Positions 12,553 to 23,077 of a DNA stretch of 64,000 nt are shown in pieces (positions within the stretch are counted from its first letter, which is position 1; each line of letters begins with the position of its first letter). The translations under genes were made by a program, and so were the position numbers. The stretch covers positions 62,001 to 126,000 of the forward strand of contig CAKJVC010000197.1 of assembly GCA_918026815.1 (NCBI GenBank). Direction: 5' to 3'. The notes beneath the pieces were generated by a model. It had not been told where the DNA came from. It worked only from the letters and a program-made list of their open reading frames with translations, and ran no database searches. The DNA comes from Chalara sp. BL73 (lineage: Eukaryota > Ascomycota > Leotiomycetes > Helotiales).

Positions 12553-13644
12553 TTTGAAAACTGGAAGTGTTTTAATTAGAAGTAGTAGTAGGAGGGCCCT
12601 TGAGAAGTTTCAATTGATGGTTTCAAAGATGTGGAAGAAATATGCTCATGCCCATGGTTGTAGAAGGGAAAGGCTGTTAGTGGAAATGTCAATTGAGCTA
12701 CGTCATTCAGTCATAATGTGACATCCTCACTGTCATCATAGTGGGACGCTCTCGAGAGAGTAACGAGAGCAAAACCCAATAACCTGAAATGAGGGCTCTA
12801 AATTTTTAAAAGATCCTCGACCTTGACAAACAAATGCGACTAAGAGGATCAAGGCCGACAGCCAAAAGGACATTGCCGCAAAAGAGAGTTTCGGCGAATG
12901 CAGCATACTTTGCTTGGCAAATACTTTATAGCTTGCAACTCTTGAATTGGATACTTTGTTCCAACAACAAACGCGTCAGCACAGGCTCCATACTAGTCGT
13001 GTATTGTTAGCAAGACATCAAATAGCTTGATCTCAGACTTCTAGGTCAAAGCCAGAATTCGGACGCACGAAAGCATGGTAAGCAACTTGGGAATATTTGC
13101 GATTTCATTCTCCAGACTTCGCAATTTCTATCCGCCTCTTTGTCCGTATTCGGGGTCTCCTTGCTTGTGTCGCTGCATGAAGCTGGCACAGGTCGAGAAG
13201 GGGCTATCAAACACTCTCGGAAAGTCGTGAAGTGTGGTGAGGCCCGAGGCTGTATTCTGCTACTATTTCCGATATTGTTTCTCGTTTTTTTCAGCCTTTT
13301 CTTTCAACCCTCCTGGCATTGATTCATTTTATCCATTTTACAGAGAAGCTGGGGAGCATTTCGTTGTTTGTCGATAATCTTGAAACTGGGGGTGTTTATA
13401 TCTCATGGCCACAAAAGGAAAAGCGTGGATTTGACTGGACGATCAAACCGATCAAACGGCTCGGGCTGACAAGGAATCTATCCGACTTCAATCTGCCAAT
13501 TTCCGAAGCCATGTTGTAATCGATGATAATCATCTAGTCTGGAAATTCATCGGAGTAAGGTAGCCTGAGTTAGCATAAAATCTGCTTGTCAGCCATACTC
13601 ACATCTTTTTTCTCATGCTTATTACTGTAGGGACTAAACCAACC

Positions 13645-13663
13645 AAAAAAAAAAAAAAAAAAA
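13645..13663. repeat. poly(A) tract, 19 A
   Basis: An uninterrupted run of A on the + strand in the gene-poor region. It could be slippage, or the tail of an old retro-copy; no coding remnant was recognised next to it. Confidence 0.8.
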
Positions 13664-15169
13664 GGTAAACATCCGGATAATTGATCGGGGAGATTTTCTC
13701 CAAACGCAACCCTGTCTTCAGACGTTTTAGGTGCTGGCCAGAACCTGTTGAAGACTGGTATTCGCTGGCGACGGCAGTCACATCCTGGGGAAGCCTGCCA
13801 ATGCAGGAATAACAATTCGCATGAATTCTCCTTGTGTGGGCAGCTATTAATATAGAAAGATCTTGCCGAACCATGCAGTTTCTAAACAGATCTTGAAAAC
13901 CTCACCCTGTCTGTAGGTACCATAAGGCATTAAAACATCGCCAGCCAGCCATGCATGCATAACCACGCGGAGCAGGTGAAGCTGATTAGGATTTGAGTCC
14001 GGCAGAAAGCAAAACCTGACGGCCGAGGGAGGCTGCTTCTTTTTCTTTGTTTTTTGGTCCACAAGATCTACCGTCATGCGGAGACCAGGAAATACTGGAT
14101 GAACATGAAAGCCACCAGCAGATGGCTGACCATTGAAGTGGTCATTTCCCAGTGTGCGTGATTTCAGCCCAAGCTTTAGGAATATCGAGGCTCAACCTCC
14201 GGCGTCCCGATAGAGTTGCTTCATCAATCCCAACGCGTTACATATCGATATTTTTAAGTTGAACCCTTTCCCTCCTGAGGAAAAGATTGGTAACCGGGAC
14301 GGAAAGCTTATAAGTAGTGCTGTAACTCAAGCCCTGAAAGCTACTTACTTAAACTTTTTCGGGGAGCTGAAAAGGATACTGTTGATGAACCGATATTTTG
14401 CATACATCGGAAAACGAGGGCTACGGGGAAGATTGATTGGAGGGACAAGCGCAACGTCGCAATTCATCTCCCAAAAATGGAAATCTTGCCGCATTTCTGA
14501 TGGGTTGTTTTTGCTGCAGCTCAATTCACAACTCTCATTTCCCAGGAACCGCTAAACCAAAGATGACCAAGCGCGCACGCTCGTAACCCCGACCCCTTCC
14601 TTGCCCCTGGTTGAAGTAGCTCAGTAATTCTCCTTGGGGCCAATGATATTGGAAAGTTCCGCCAGCCAGGGCCAACCATTGCAGCGGGAGAATGCTGTTT
14701 ACCACGCGATACCTACAGGACCTAAACAAAAAAGTCTCAGAAGTGCTTTATATGTGCTGGGGGGGCGCTTGGTGTTCCAGTTCATCCGTCCGCAATAGTC
14801 TGGATGGAATGCATCAAAGTATCAACGGTTCCAAGTCTGCATTCATGTTCATGTGTTCATGTTTATAGGAGATATGAGGTGGATATACTTACAGTTAAGT
14901 TTTAAACACGGGCATCTGATGAAGAGGGAGAAAAAAACCAAACAAAAAGGGATCTGAGAGCGGGATCATCTTGTATCTTGTACCTTGACCTTGACCTTGA
15001 ACCTCTCCCCATTTATTATAAATTTAATTACTGATACAATGATTAGTAAGTTGTGCGCGCGTGCCTTGTTACTATTTTATTTACCGTAAGTGTTTATTTT
15101 GGTGCCAAGTTACTGTACAGCACAAGCATTATTATCATCCGTACCTTTTTCTACAGTCCTGTGTTTACT

Positions 15170-15600
15170 GTTTACCTCCTCTTTCCCTCTTCCCCCCCTC
15201 CCCCCTGGTCCCCTTTGTTGATGCACCTACCACCCTCTACCCAGTTCCAGCCTGGCGCGTCTCGCTCGCCTGGCCTGGCTCTTTCCTTCTTGGCTGCCAA
15301 CCACCCCCCCCTCCCCCCCTTGTCTACTACAACCAGTCTGACGCTGCAAAAACCCGCCAAATCTCATTTCTATTCATACCTATTTCATACTATCCATACT
15401 GTAGCTTGCCCTCCCCCCCCTGCTAATCCCCATCCCCCCCCAACCCGTCTCTCCTTCTTTCTTTCTGTTACCTGTATTGTTACCCTCCCTCTCTCCTGCC
15501 TCTCTCCACTCCTAACCCGTCCAACCATCCACCACACACACTCCTTCACACCCCATCTCCAGTCACTCGTTTTTTGTTTTTCATTTCATCTGCGCCAAAG
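15170..15600 (+). promoter_or_regulatory. Pyrimidine-rich promoter/leader of SH3 protein gene
   Basis: A long, almost purine-free C/T stretch with several C homopolymer runs lies 360-790 bases ahead of the chosen start codon. CT-rich tracts of this kind typically sit at transcription starts of highly expressed filamentous-fungal genes. Several short upstream ATGs (for example at 15038) would make uORFs if the leader is transcribed from here. Confidence 0.5.
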
Positions 15601-15957
15601 GTTCCCTTCTACGGGTTGCTTGTCAACGGCGGCTTTTTGGTTTAGTTGAGGTTTGGTTATTTTGTTTTTAAGCTATAATCAACGCTTACGCTTCGATATC
15701 GTCAAATAGGGGAGGAGCCAGACGCCCGCGCGTAGATGTAACGGGTGACGGCGAATAGCACTCGAACTATGAGGGAGGAGCTGCCAGGAGAGAACCACGA
15801 CATCAAGACGGCCCAGCCATTGTCAATTCACCATGCGAATCGATTCGCCGTGATGGAGATCCCGCCATTCTCTCAACCTCAAACGAGCACGATCGAAGCG
15901 ATGTCAAAGGACGAGGCTCAAATCAATTCGAGGCGGAGGAATAACAGGTCAACAGGC

Positions 15958-17834
15958 ATGAAGATGAGAGCAGCGCTGCTATCAATCATCGCGGCTGCCC
16001 CAGTATCAATGGCACAGAATAATTGCATCCAACTCACCGGCTCCAGTCAATGCCCTGCCTTCCAATCCGCTTCCATATCAACCGATAGCACTTTGGTCGC
16101 GTTATTGTAGGTGGATTGTCCTGGAGGGGAGGTGCAAAGCTAATCCTTTCTACAAATAGTCCCTTTCTTGCATTTGTCTCGAGCACGGATACATTCGATC
16201 AACAGCTGAGCTCCTACGTCTCGACAAACTACATCCAATACAAGTAGGAGTGACCCATCCTCGGTTGCGTTCTGAGAGCTAATGCAATATGCAGGTACCA
16301 GAATATATTTGGGTGTGATAGCATAAACCTGACGAATACGAGCGACTATTACGCACGCTTTACCACAACCGTAATCTGTAATGCAATAATACAAAATTCG
16401 AAAACAGCATGCGGTCTGTCAAATGAGAATTCAAGGCCAGTCTGCGCAGAAACATGCGTAAGTCGTCACATAACCATGCCTTTTGGACCGTCTATTGACT
16501 TTCACCAGGCACAACAAGCTACCAGCGAGTCATTGATTGTCGCAGACACATCATTGTGTTCGAATCCCGGATCTGATGCGGATGCTCAAATCAGAGCAGA
16601 CTTCACTAACTGTGCTTTACCCGCAAATTCACTGAGTGGAACCTGTGTAGATGGCGCCGATAATGAGCCCAATGACTGTGGCTTTGCAAATAGCACGCTT
16701 GGCTTTTGTCAGTATTGTGCTGCCGGGGGGCAAAATAGCACAGACACTTGTTGCTATAACTCGGGAGCAGAAGAAAGGTGTGCCAATGTAGTGCTGCCAT
16801 CTATCACTAAGGTAATGACCTTCTCGACGGGCTTGCCTACTGCAACAGTAACATCCACACCAACTTCAGGTTCTTCTTCTACAAGTTCGCCGTCTTCGGG
16901 TGGACGAAGTGGATTATCTGGTGGTGCAATTGCAGGTATTGTGATTGGATCGATTGCTTTACTAGCACTAATCATCGCACTCATCATTCTACTTGTTTAT
17001 TGCCTGCGTCGACGACGGGGAAGCCAGCATGGCAGCGTTTTCAATCAGCCATCCCCTGCTAGAAGAGGAGGACGTCAGAGCCAAGGCATGGCCTATAATC
17101 CTGTTGGTGCCACAACAACACCTGTAGGTTACGAGGTGCTTCCTGGAGGCCGGATTGCAAGAATGTCAGCACTGGAAGGACATTCATCAGATTCACCACC
17201 TCGATCAAATGTTGGGGGAGCCGGCGCCGCAGCAGCCGGAGCAGCGGCGGGACGAAGAAGACATCACGATCAATCGTCGTCTGATGAGTATGGGGATAGT
17301 CCGGTCTCGAATAATCAAGGTGGAGTTCTCCGGCCGCCACCAACCGGCAGGAGGCATGGCTCTTTATCTAGCAATTCAGTTTTGAGTGAAGGACTCCCAC
17401 AGTCTCCTATTTCTGGCAGTGGTGGTGACATGTCATCGCCTCAAGGTGTTGCGAGTCAACAGTCGGAGCAATTGCCATTCTTCAAAGATTATTACTCGCA
17501 AGACGAGATCCATCCTGGGGATAAGGTTGCAACACTTTGGGCCTACCAACCACGTGCCGGAGACGAGTTTGCTCTGGAGAGAGGCGATATGCTAAAGGTT
17601 GTTGGAATATGGGATGATGGGTGGGCAACTGGAGTGCTGATCGACGAGCGGGCCGACGACTGGGAAGCGAAACACAATCCTCAGCGTGACAGTGGTGTTT
17701 CGAACACTTCGGGACGCAGGGAGCAGTCCCCACCCGCAAGCGGAGAAATAAAGGCTTTCCCTCTGGTTTGCGTCTGTCTTCCTGACCATTGGAGGAAAAC
17801 CATCGAAGGCGACGGCTCAACAGAAACCGGGTAA
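15958..17834 (+). CDS. Type I membrane protein with cytosolic SH3 domain (Fus1-like layout)
   Basis: Four exons (15958-16106, 16160-16243, 16295-16457, 16509-17834) give about 573 residues. I chose the ATG at 15958 because it opens a clean signal peptide (MKMRAALLSIIAAAPVSMAQ). In-frame ATGs at 15757/15769 would bury it. The ectodomain (about 20-250) is Cys- and Asn-rich. A Ser/Thr stretch is followed by one membrane span (GAIAGIVIGSIALLALIIAL, near residue 270) and a basic stop-transfer (LRRRRG). The cytosolic tail is Gly/Ser-rich and carries an SH3 domain near residues 465-525 (ATLWAYQPRAGDEFALERGDML, GIWDDGWATG), ending in AFPLVCVCLP. S. cerevisiae Fus1 has the same layout and acts in cell fusion; orthology is not established. 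Candidate roles are polarity, fusion or surface sensing. Confidence 0.85.
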
Positions 17835-18943
17835 ACTGTTCCAGATCACTAAGGCACAAATCCATGATCGAAGACTTCTTTCCCTTTACATTCTACATTC
17901 TACGGCTTATGACGGTGTCGGCGTTCTTGGCTTATGGATTTTTAATGCCCCGTCTACATAGACTTTCGACCTTGGCCTGCACATCTGCCACCTATAACAC
18001 AAACGCATTTGGTGGCAAAAACTCCCGGCCAATACCGCACCATTACTTACCTCTCATTTCACGCCTATTAAGTTCTAGATCTCACCTTCCTCCTTGCCGT
18101 CACATCAAAGAGGGGACGCATCACACAAACAGCATAAACATAAGCCTGCGGCTTATTAGCCGTAAGCTTCTAATACATCGCGGAACCATGCGTTTCGTGT
18201 CATCGCGCAACGATGCTTTACATACACGCCTTTTTTTCCATATACCCAAATTCTTGTATTGAGCTTGAGCAGTTGGAGATTATGTTCATAGGACGTTGTT
18301 ATTGGAAGTGTTGAAGATGGAAGACCTGGGGGACTGAGTGTTTTTTGGAGTGTGTGAGTAGGATAATGGAATGCAAGAAGCATAGCATGTATTAGCATAC
18401 CTTGAAAGTAGGGTTCGTAGAGAAGATGATATGATGAATGCAGATATACATTTACGAGAGGCGGGGTGTTTACCATTTGGTTTTTGAAAGACAATAGTGA
18501 GGGCTGCCAGCTACGGTTTCAGAAGAGCGCTTCGCTCATCTAGTCTTGAATTAGACCAGATCTCAATTGATGTCATCTACGGCAATGCGGGATAAGGAAT
18601 CCAGGAAGGCAGTGGTAAGATGGCCGGGCTATCAGCTAGATGGACTAACCTCCTGTTGAAGCTGAGGCACTCCATCGATACAAGTGCTCACAACTTCAAG
18701 GAAGCAACGCACGTCCTAGACAAAAGAGGGTGAGAAGTGAGAGGCAGGCCGGGTTGGTCCGTGGCATGTAGCATATAAATCTATTTTCACTTTTTTCTGT
18801 TTACTTTTATTGTTTTTGCTCTACGTCTATTTCCACCGATGCCCGACAAAAACGCCGCTAATCAGGGTATTCCAATGCCAAAAACTCTCTTCCAAATGAG
18901 AGATAACTACCTCCCTCAGGCAGCCCAACCTAGGTCCCCGTGC
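17835..18943. other. 3' flanks of convergent genes
   Basis: 1.1 kb lies between the SH3 gene and the GMP synthase stop. Open frames at 17789-18262 (+) and 18156-18494 (-) have no support. Nothing else is seen. Confidence 0.45.
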
Positions 18944-20737
18944 TCATTCCATCTCGATGGTTCCGGGCGGCTTAGGCGTCTCGTCGTAGAAGACGCGGCT
19001 GATACCGTTGACCTCGTTCATGATCCTGCTGGCGACCTTTTGCGTGAAAGCCCTACTGAAGTCGAAGACGTCAGCGGTCATGAAATCCGTGGTCTTTACG
19101 GCACGGAGCGCGATGACCGGGGCGTGGACGCGTTTGTCACCCTGGACGCCGACGGCGTTCACGGCGAGCAGCGCGGCGTACGCCTGCGAGATCTCGTTGT
19201 ACAGCCCCGCCGCGCGGATCTCTTCAATGAAGATGTGGTCTGCTTTTCGTGCTATCTCGACGCGTTCCCGTGTTACTTCGCCCACGACGCGAATGCAAAT
19301 CCCTGGCCCGGGGAAGGGATGCCGCATCACGAGCTCCTCCGGTAGTCCAAGCTGTCTGCCTAGCTCGCGGGCCTCGTCTTTGAAGAGCTCTCGCAGAGGC
19401 TCGATGAGTTTCAGCCCCTGCCCGTTCTTCATACGCTCAGGCAGGCCTCCGACGTTATGGTGCGTTTTGATGGTCGCGGAGGGGCCTTTAAAGGAGATGG
19501 ACTCGATGACGTCTGGGTACAACGTGCCTTGGAGAAACCACTCAATTTTCCCGGCTTTGGGTGAGTTGGCGGCTGCTTCCTCGATCTTAATGGCTTCTTG
19601 CTCAAAGATGTCGATGAAGGTGTTGCCCATCACCTTTCTTTTCTGCTCAGGCTTGTCGACAATGCCTTTTAGGCGGTCGAGGAAGAGATCGGATGCATCG
19701 ACTACTGTCAGGTTTATCCCGAGATTTCTCTCAAGGGTCTCCTTGACTTGCTCGCATTCGTTGAGGCGCATGCAGCCGTTGTCAACGAGCACGGCGTGAA
19801 AGCGGTCGCCGATTGCTTTGTGCATGAGAGCTGCGCAGACGGAGGAATCGACGCCTCCGCTGACAGCGCCGAGAACTTGTCCCTTCTCACCAACTAGAGC
19901 ACGGATTTTCTCGACTTCAAGATCACAGAACTTTGCCATGGTCCAGTTTTGTTTGGCACCACATATTCGGACTGCGAAATTCTCTAGGAGCTTGATACCC
20001 CGTGGTGTATGTGTGACCTAGAAATCTTATAAGCATACTTTCCCGTCAAATGTGAAGCTTCTACTCATACCTCAGGGTGGAATTGGATGCCATAAATAGG
20101 CTTAGTTTCGTGCGCGATACCAGCGAATGGAGAGTTTGATGTTTCAGCAATGGTATGAAAGCCCGCAGGAGCGCTCGAAAGCTTGTCACCATGAGACATG
20201 TAGACGTCCAGGTCATCTTCCAGGCCTTCAAACAGCTTATCTACATGGCCATTGTGTCTCTTGGCTTGAACCTTTGCTGGGCCATATTCTCTTTTTGTTC
20301 CAGCCTTGACGTTCTCGATGTTCTCGTGCCATGCGATCTCCTGGAGACCATAACATATTCCGAGAATTGGGATTCCAAGATCAAAGACTGCTGGATCAAC
20401 ATGCGGCGCATCATTATCGTAGACGGAGTACGGGCCTGTGCGGAAGAGGCATTAGATAGGGTTTGGATAGATGTTTTCTGCCCCTTACCTCCTGATAGGA
20501 CAATTCCTTTAGGGGTCCAGGAGAGATCTGCTAGTTTTTGTGTGCATGGTAGCATCTCAGAGTAGACCTAATTACCAATGTCTCAGAAAATTATGTGGTT
20601 CCATTTTGTTCAACACATACATTGAGTTCACGTAACCGTCTTGAGATAAGATGGGTGTACTGCGACCCAAAGTCCAGAGTAAGAATTGTATCATAGAGCT
20701 TATGGGGCTCATCGGGGACTTTTGCCTCGGGTGCCAT
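18944..20737 (-). CDS. GUA1: GMP synthase (glutamine-hydrolysing)
   Basis: Four exons (20737-20621, 20567-20489, 20435-20071, 20017-18944) give about 544 residues, the expected length. The N-terminal class I glutamine amidotransferase domain shows [20 protein letters not shown], the oxyanion/nucleophile elbow LGICYGLQE (Cys nucleophile) and the FHPEV His-Glu pair. The C-terminal ATP-pyrophosphatase has the PP-loop [11 protein letters not shown] and the dimerisation domain ends with [17 protein letters not shown]. The enzyme converts XMP, glutamine and ATP to GMP in purine synthesis in the cytosol. The start lies 223 bases from the divergently transcribed BCP1 gene, so they probably share a promoter. 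All three introns restore conserved blocks. Confidence 0.97.
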
Positions 20738-20960
20738 CGTCGATATATGTTTTTGGATCAATCGGATATCTGGGATGGCACAAAGAAGGGGAACCGAAAA
20801 TTGTTTCGAATTTTGAATTTGTCGTCCCGCAGTCGCAAGCCAACCTGACCCCGCACCACGTGAAGATAGTAGATAAGAAATTTTGGTACACCAAGATATT
20901 GTCTACAAAAGTACTCGATGCTGATATCTGCGGCGCTTAAATACTAGAATCACATTCAAA
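20738..20960. promoter_or_regulatory. Divergent promoter, GMP synthase / BCP1
   Basis: 223 bases separate two start codons pointing away from each other. Both genes are growth-linked, consistent with shared regulation, but no specific site was identified. Confidence 0.5.
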
Positions 20961-21880
20961 ATGGTCAAGAAGAGAGTTAGAGACCCAGAAGTTCTTCTTG
21001 ATGCCCCCAAAACTCGGGCAGAGGATAACGAAAGTAGCAGCGATGAGGTAAGTCTCCAGCCAATATTTCATAGCTCACTTTCTGAAGTATATAGGATATG
21101 GGTGTGGTGAACGTGGACTTTGAATGGTTCAATTTCAAGCCAGATGTGGACTTTCATGGCCTCAAAAATCTGGTGCGACAATTACTCGATGCCGACTCCC
21201 AATTGTTCGATCTATCAGCTCTTGCAGATCTGATTCTCTCACAACCTACCATTGGCTCAACGGTCAAAGTTGACGGCGAGGATACAGATGCCTATGCATT
21301 TCTCACAGCACTTAGCCTACACGAACACCGAGATAAGAAAGTTATCAAGGACTTGACACAGTACATCAGCGATCGGGCCAGGTCGAGTCAAGGTCTCGCA
21401 CCAGTTACGGAAGTGCTCTCGTCTTCAGCGCAAGTTGGCTTGATTCTTACAGAAAGATTGATCAATGTTCCGGCTGAACTTTCACCTCCATTGTATAACA
21501 TGCTCATTGACGAAATAGAGGCCGCTGTGGAAGACAAGGAGCCATACGAGTTTACACATTACCTTATCATCTCCAAAACATATCATGAGATTGAGTCCAC
21601 GCTTGACCAAGAGGATGCGCCAAAGACGAAGAAGAGCAAGGCAGGAAAGGGTAGCAGGGAAACCTTCTACTTCCACCCTGAGGACGAAGTGCTGCAACGG
21701 CATGCATTGGCATATGGTACGTATGATTACCTAAAAGAGGAAGGTGAAGGGATGGCGGATAGTAAGAGAGCGTTCCAGGATATGGGGATTAAACCACGAG
21801 GATCCTTAATTATGATAGAAGCAACCAAGTTTGAAAGCGCGGTAAAAGCCATTGGCGAGTACATCGGTAGCCATCAATGA
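20961..21880 (+). CDS. BCP1: BCP1 family nuclear export / ribosomal chaperone protein
   Basis: Two exons (20961-21047, 21095-21880) give about 291 residues. MVKKRVRDPEVL with an acidic Ser/Asp/Glu stretch is followed by the family core VDFEWFNFKPDVDFHGLKNLVRQL, then LSALADLILSQPTIGSTVKVDGED-type and AYAFLTALSLHEHRD blocks. The C-terminal part contains FYFHPEDEVLQRHALAYGTYDYL. In yeast Bcp1 is nuclear, acts as a chaperone for Rpl23 and is needed for export of Mss4; its human relative is BCCIP. The gene ends only 25 bases from the convergent chorismate mutase stop, so the two 3' UTRs must overlap. The single intron is canonical. Confidence 0.95.
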
Positions 21881-21905
21881 AATGCAGTTCATTGACTAAC
21901 AATTA

Positions 21906-22755
21906 TTATTCTACCTTCTCTGGCTCTAATCTTTGCATCAAATATTCTACCTCTACCTCTTTGGTGAGGGGAATAACAAAGTCCTTATACATGGACACCA
22001 CCGCATCGACATTAATCTTTACAGAGCCTTCGGCACCTATACTTGGATCTGTGCCATAGGTCCTGGCTTTGAGTCCCAGGCGCTCCAGGACCTTCTTCTC
22101 AACCGCCTCATTCGTTATAGCAGCACCAATGCCTTCTCTATCCCCTGCCTTGATCAGGCTTGTGTACAATTCGGTTTCTGTCTGGAATTTCGATTCTGCA
22201 ACGAATTTTCCAAAGTGAATTCTGCGCGACAGAGCTTGTAAGCAGTTGATGTCGCAAGTCGCTGCAGATCCATAGTTTTCTTCCGTCTCCCCTCTGTCCT
22301 TCCGACCAAAATCGGCACAAACTTTAGGAAGGAATGTCTCAATGTAGGTCTTCTTGATCTTCTCGTTCACATTGACATCATTGGTGTGCAGAATCTTTGG
22401 ATAGTATAATGGTCGAAGAATTGGTTCCTGAACGGCGTCGGGGAAGAAAGGATACTCGTCTGGAGATTGGAAACGTCTGATAAGGGAGTCTAGCTTCTCT
22501 CGCTCCCTGAGCGTCCAGTCAAAGAAACTGAGGTTGGAAGTTGGAATTCTTAAAGCCCCTTCTTGGTAGATTGTCCCATTGAGCGGAAACTGAACACGCT
22601 CAATGAGATGGAACGTGATTGTATCCTCAAGTCGACTACTGTAGTTAGGAGCACCCCGTGGTAGAGTAAGTCAAGAGAACTCACATGAGCTGGAATCTAA
22701 TATTAGAGAGGTCCAATGCTTTCGAAGCATCGGAGAGGTCGATTGCGGCGTCCAT
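21906..22755 (-). CDS. ARO7: Chorismate mutase (AroQ, eukaryotic type)
   Basis: Two exons (22755-22685 and 22635-21906) give about 266 residues. [20 protein letters not shown] then [21 protein letters not shown] is the helix-1 catalytic region of the all-helical yeast-type enzyme. [19 protein letters not shown] and [20 protein letters not shown] carry further active-site Arg/Lys residues, and [13 protein letters not shown] and [25 protein letters not shown] close the fold. The enzyme rearranges chorismate to prephenate, the branch toward Phe and Tyr; yeast Aro7 is inhibited by Tyr and activated by Trp. The 49-nt intron restores the RLED motif. The start is 322 bases from the divergent Mdv1-type gene. 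Confidence 0.96.
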
Positions 22756-23077
22756 GTTTCAAAATATAGTTAGGCACGACTCAACCCCTCCAAAGAACAC
22801 AATTGCTGTAGTGAGACGTCTGCTACTGCACTCGAGGTTGCACTCGGCAATTTCGTCACACAGCCTTGTGGTTTGTTGGACCCGCTTGCACCTGTGATTG
22901 TTCCCGGATTGACGCCACAACTGTGGCTGCCATACATTCTTGTCCAGCTACACACAGCCTGCATCAACAAGGCCTAACGCTCCGAGGACTTGTCACCACG
23001 ATCCACAGGAGGTCTAGAGATTCACAGTCGCCTATCTCTGCGTCTTGCATGTTCGCCTCGCTGGGGACGGAGCTCCA
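22756..23077. promoter_or_regulatory. Divergent promoter, chorismate mutase / MDV1
   Basis: Start codons face outward across 322 bases. No specific operator was identified. Confidence 0.45.

Larger units (their letters stand above)
12553..15957. other. 3.4 kb gene-poor region with C/T-rich leader
   Basis: No protein with a recognisable family is found here. Open frames at 13140-13519 (+) and 13570-14077 (-) are unsupported and partly low complexity. The right third becomes strongly pyrimidine-rich, with short upstream ATGs. This is most likely the long promoter and 5' leader of the SH3 membrane protein gene, plus the promoter of the small protein at 12.5 kb. A non-coding transcript cannot be excluded. 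Confidence 0.45.

Noticed and set aside
13570..14077. Overlapping minus-strand open frames near the poly(A) tract, considered as a retro-element remnant
   Set aside because: No reverse transcriptase, integrase or terminal repeat signature could be seen.
15053..15649. 198-codon open frame (+) ahead of the SH3 protein
   Set aside because: Composition is C/T-driven (Pro, Ser, Leu runs) with no domain. It reads as pyrimidine-rich leader DNA, not a gene.
16558..16575. GTTCGAATCC string resembling a tRNA B box
   Set aside because: It lies inside the exon of the SH3 protein and no A box or cloverleaf could be drawn around it.
18839..19345. 168-codon open frame (+) overlapping the GMP synthase 3' end
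   Set aside because: Antisense shadow of the GMP synthase exon; no independent evidence.
19008..19799. 263-codon open frame (+) opposite GMP synthase
   Set aside because: It is antisense to a secure gene, with Ser/Arg-rich shadow composition; codon bias explains it.
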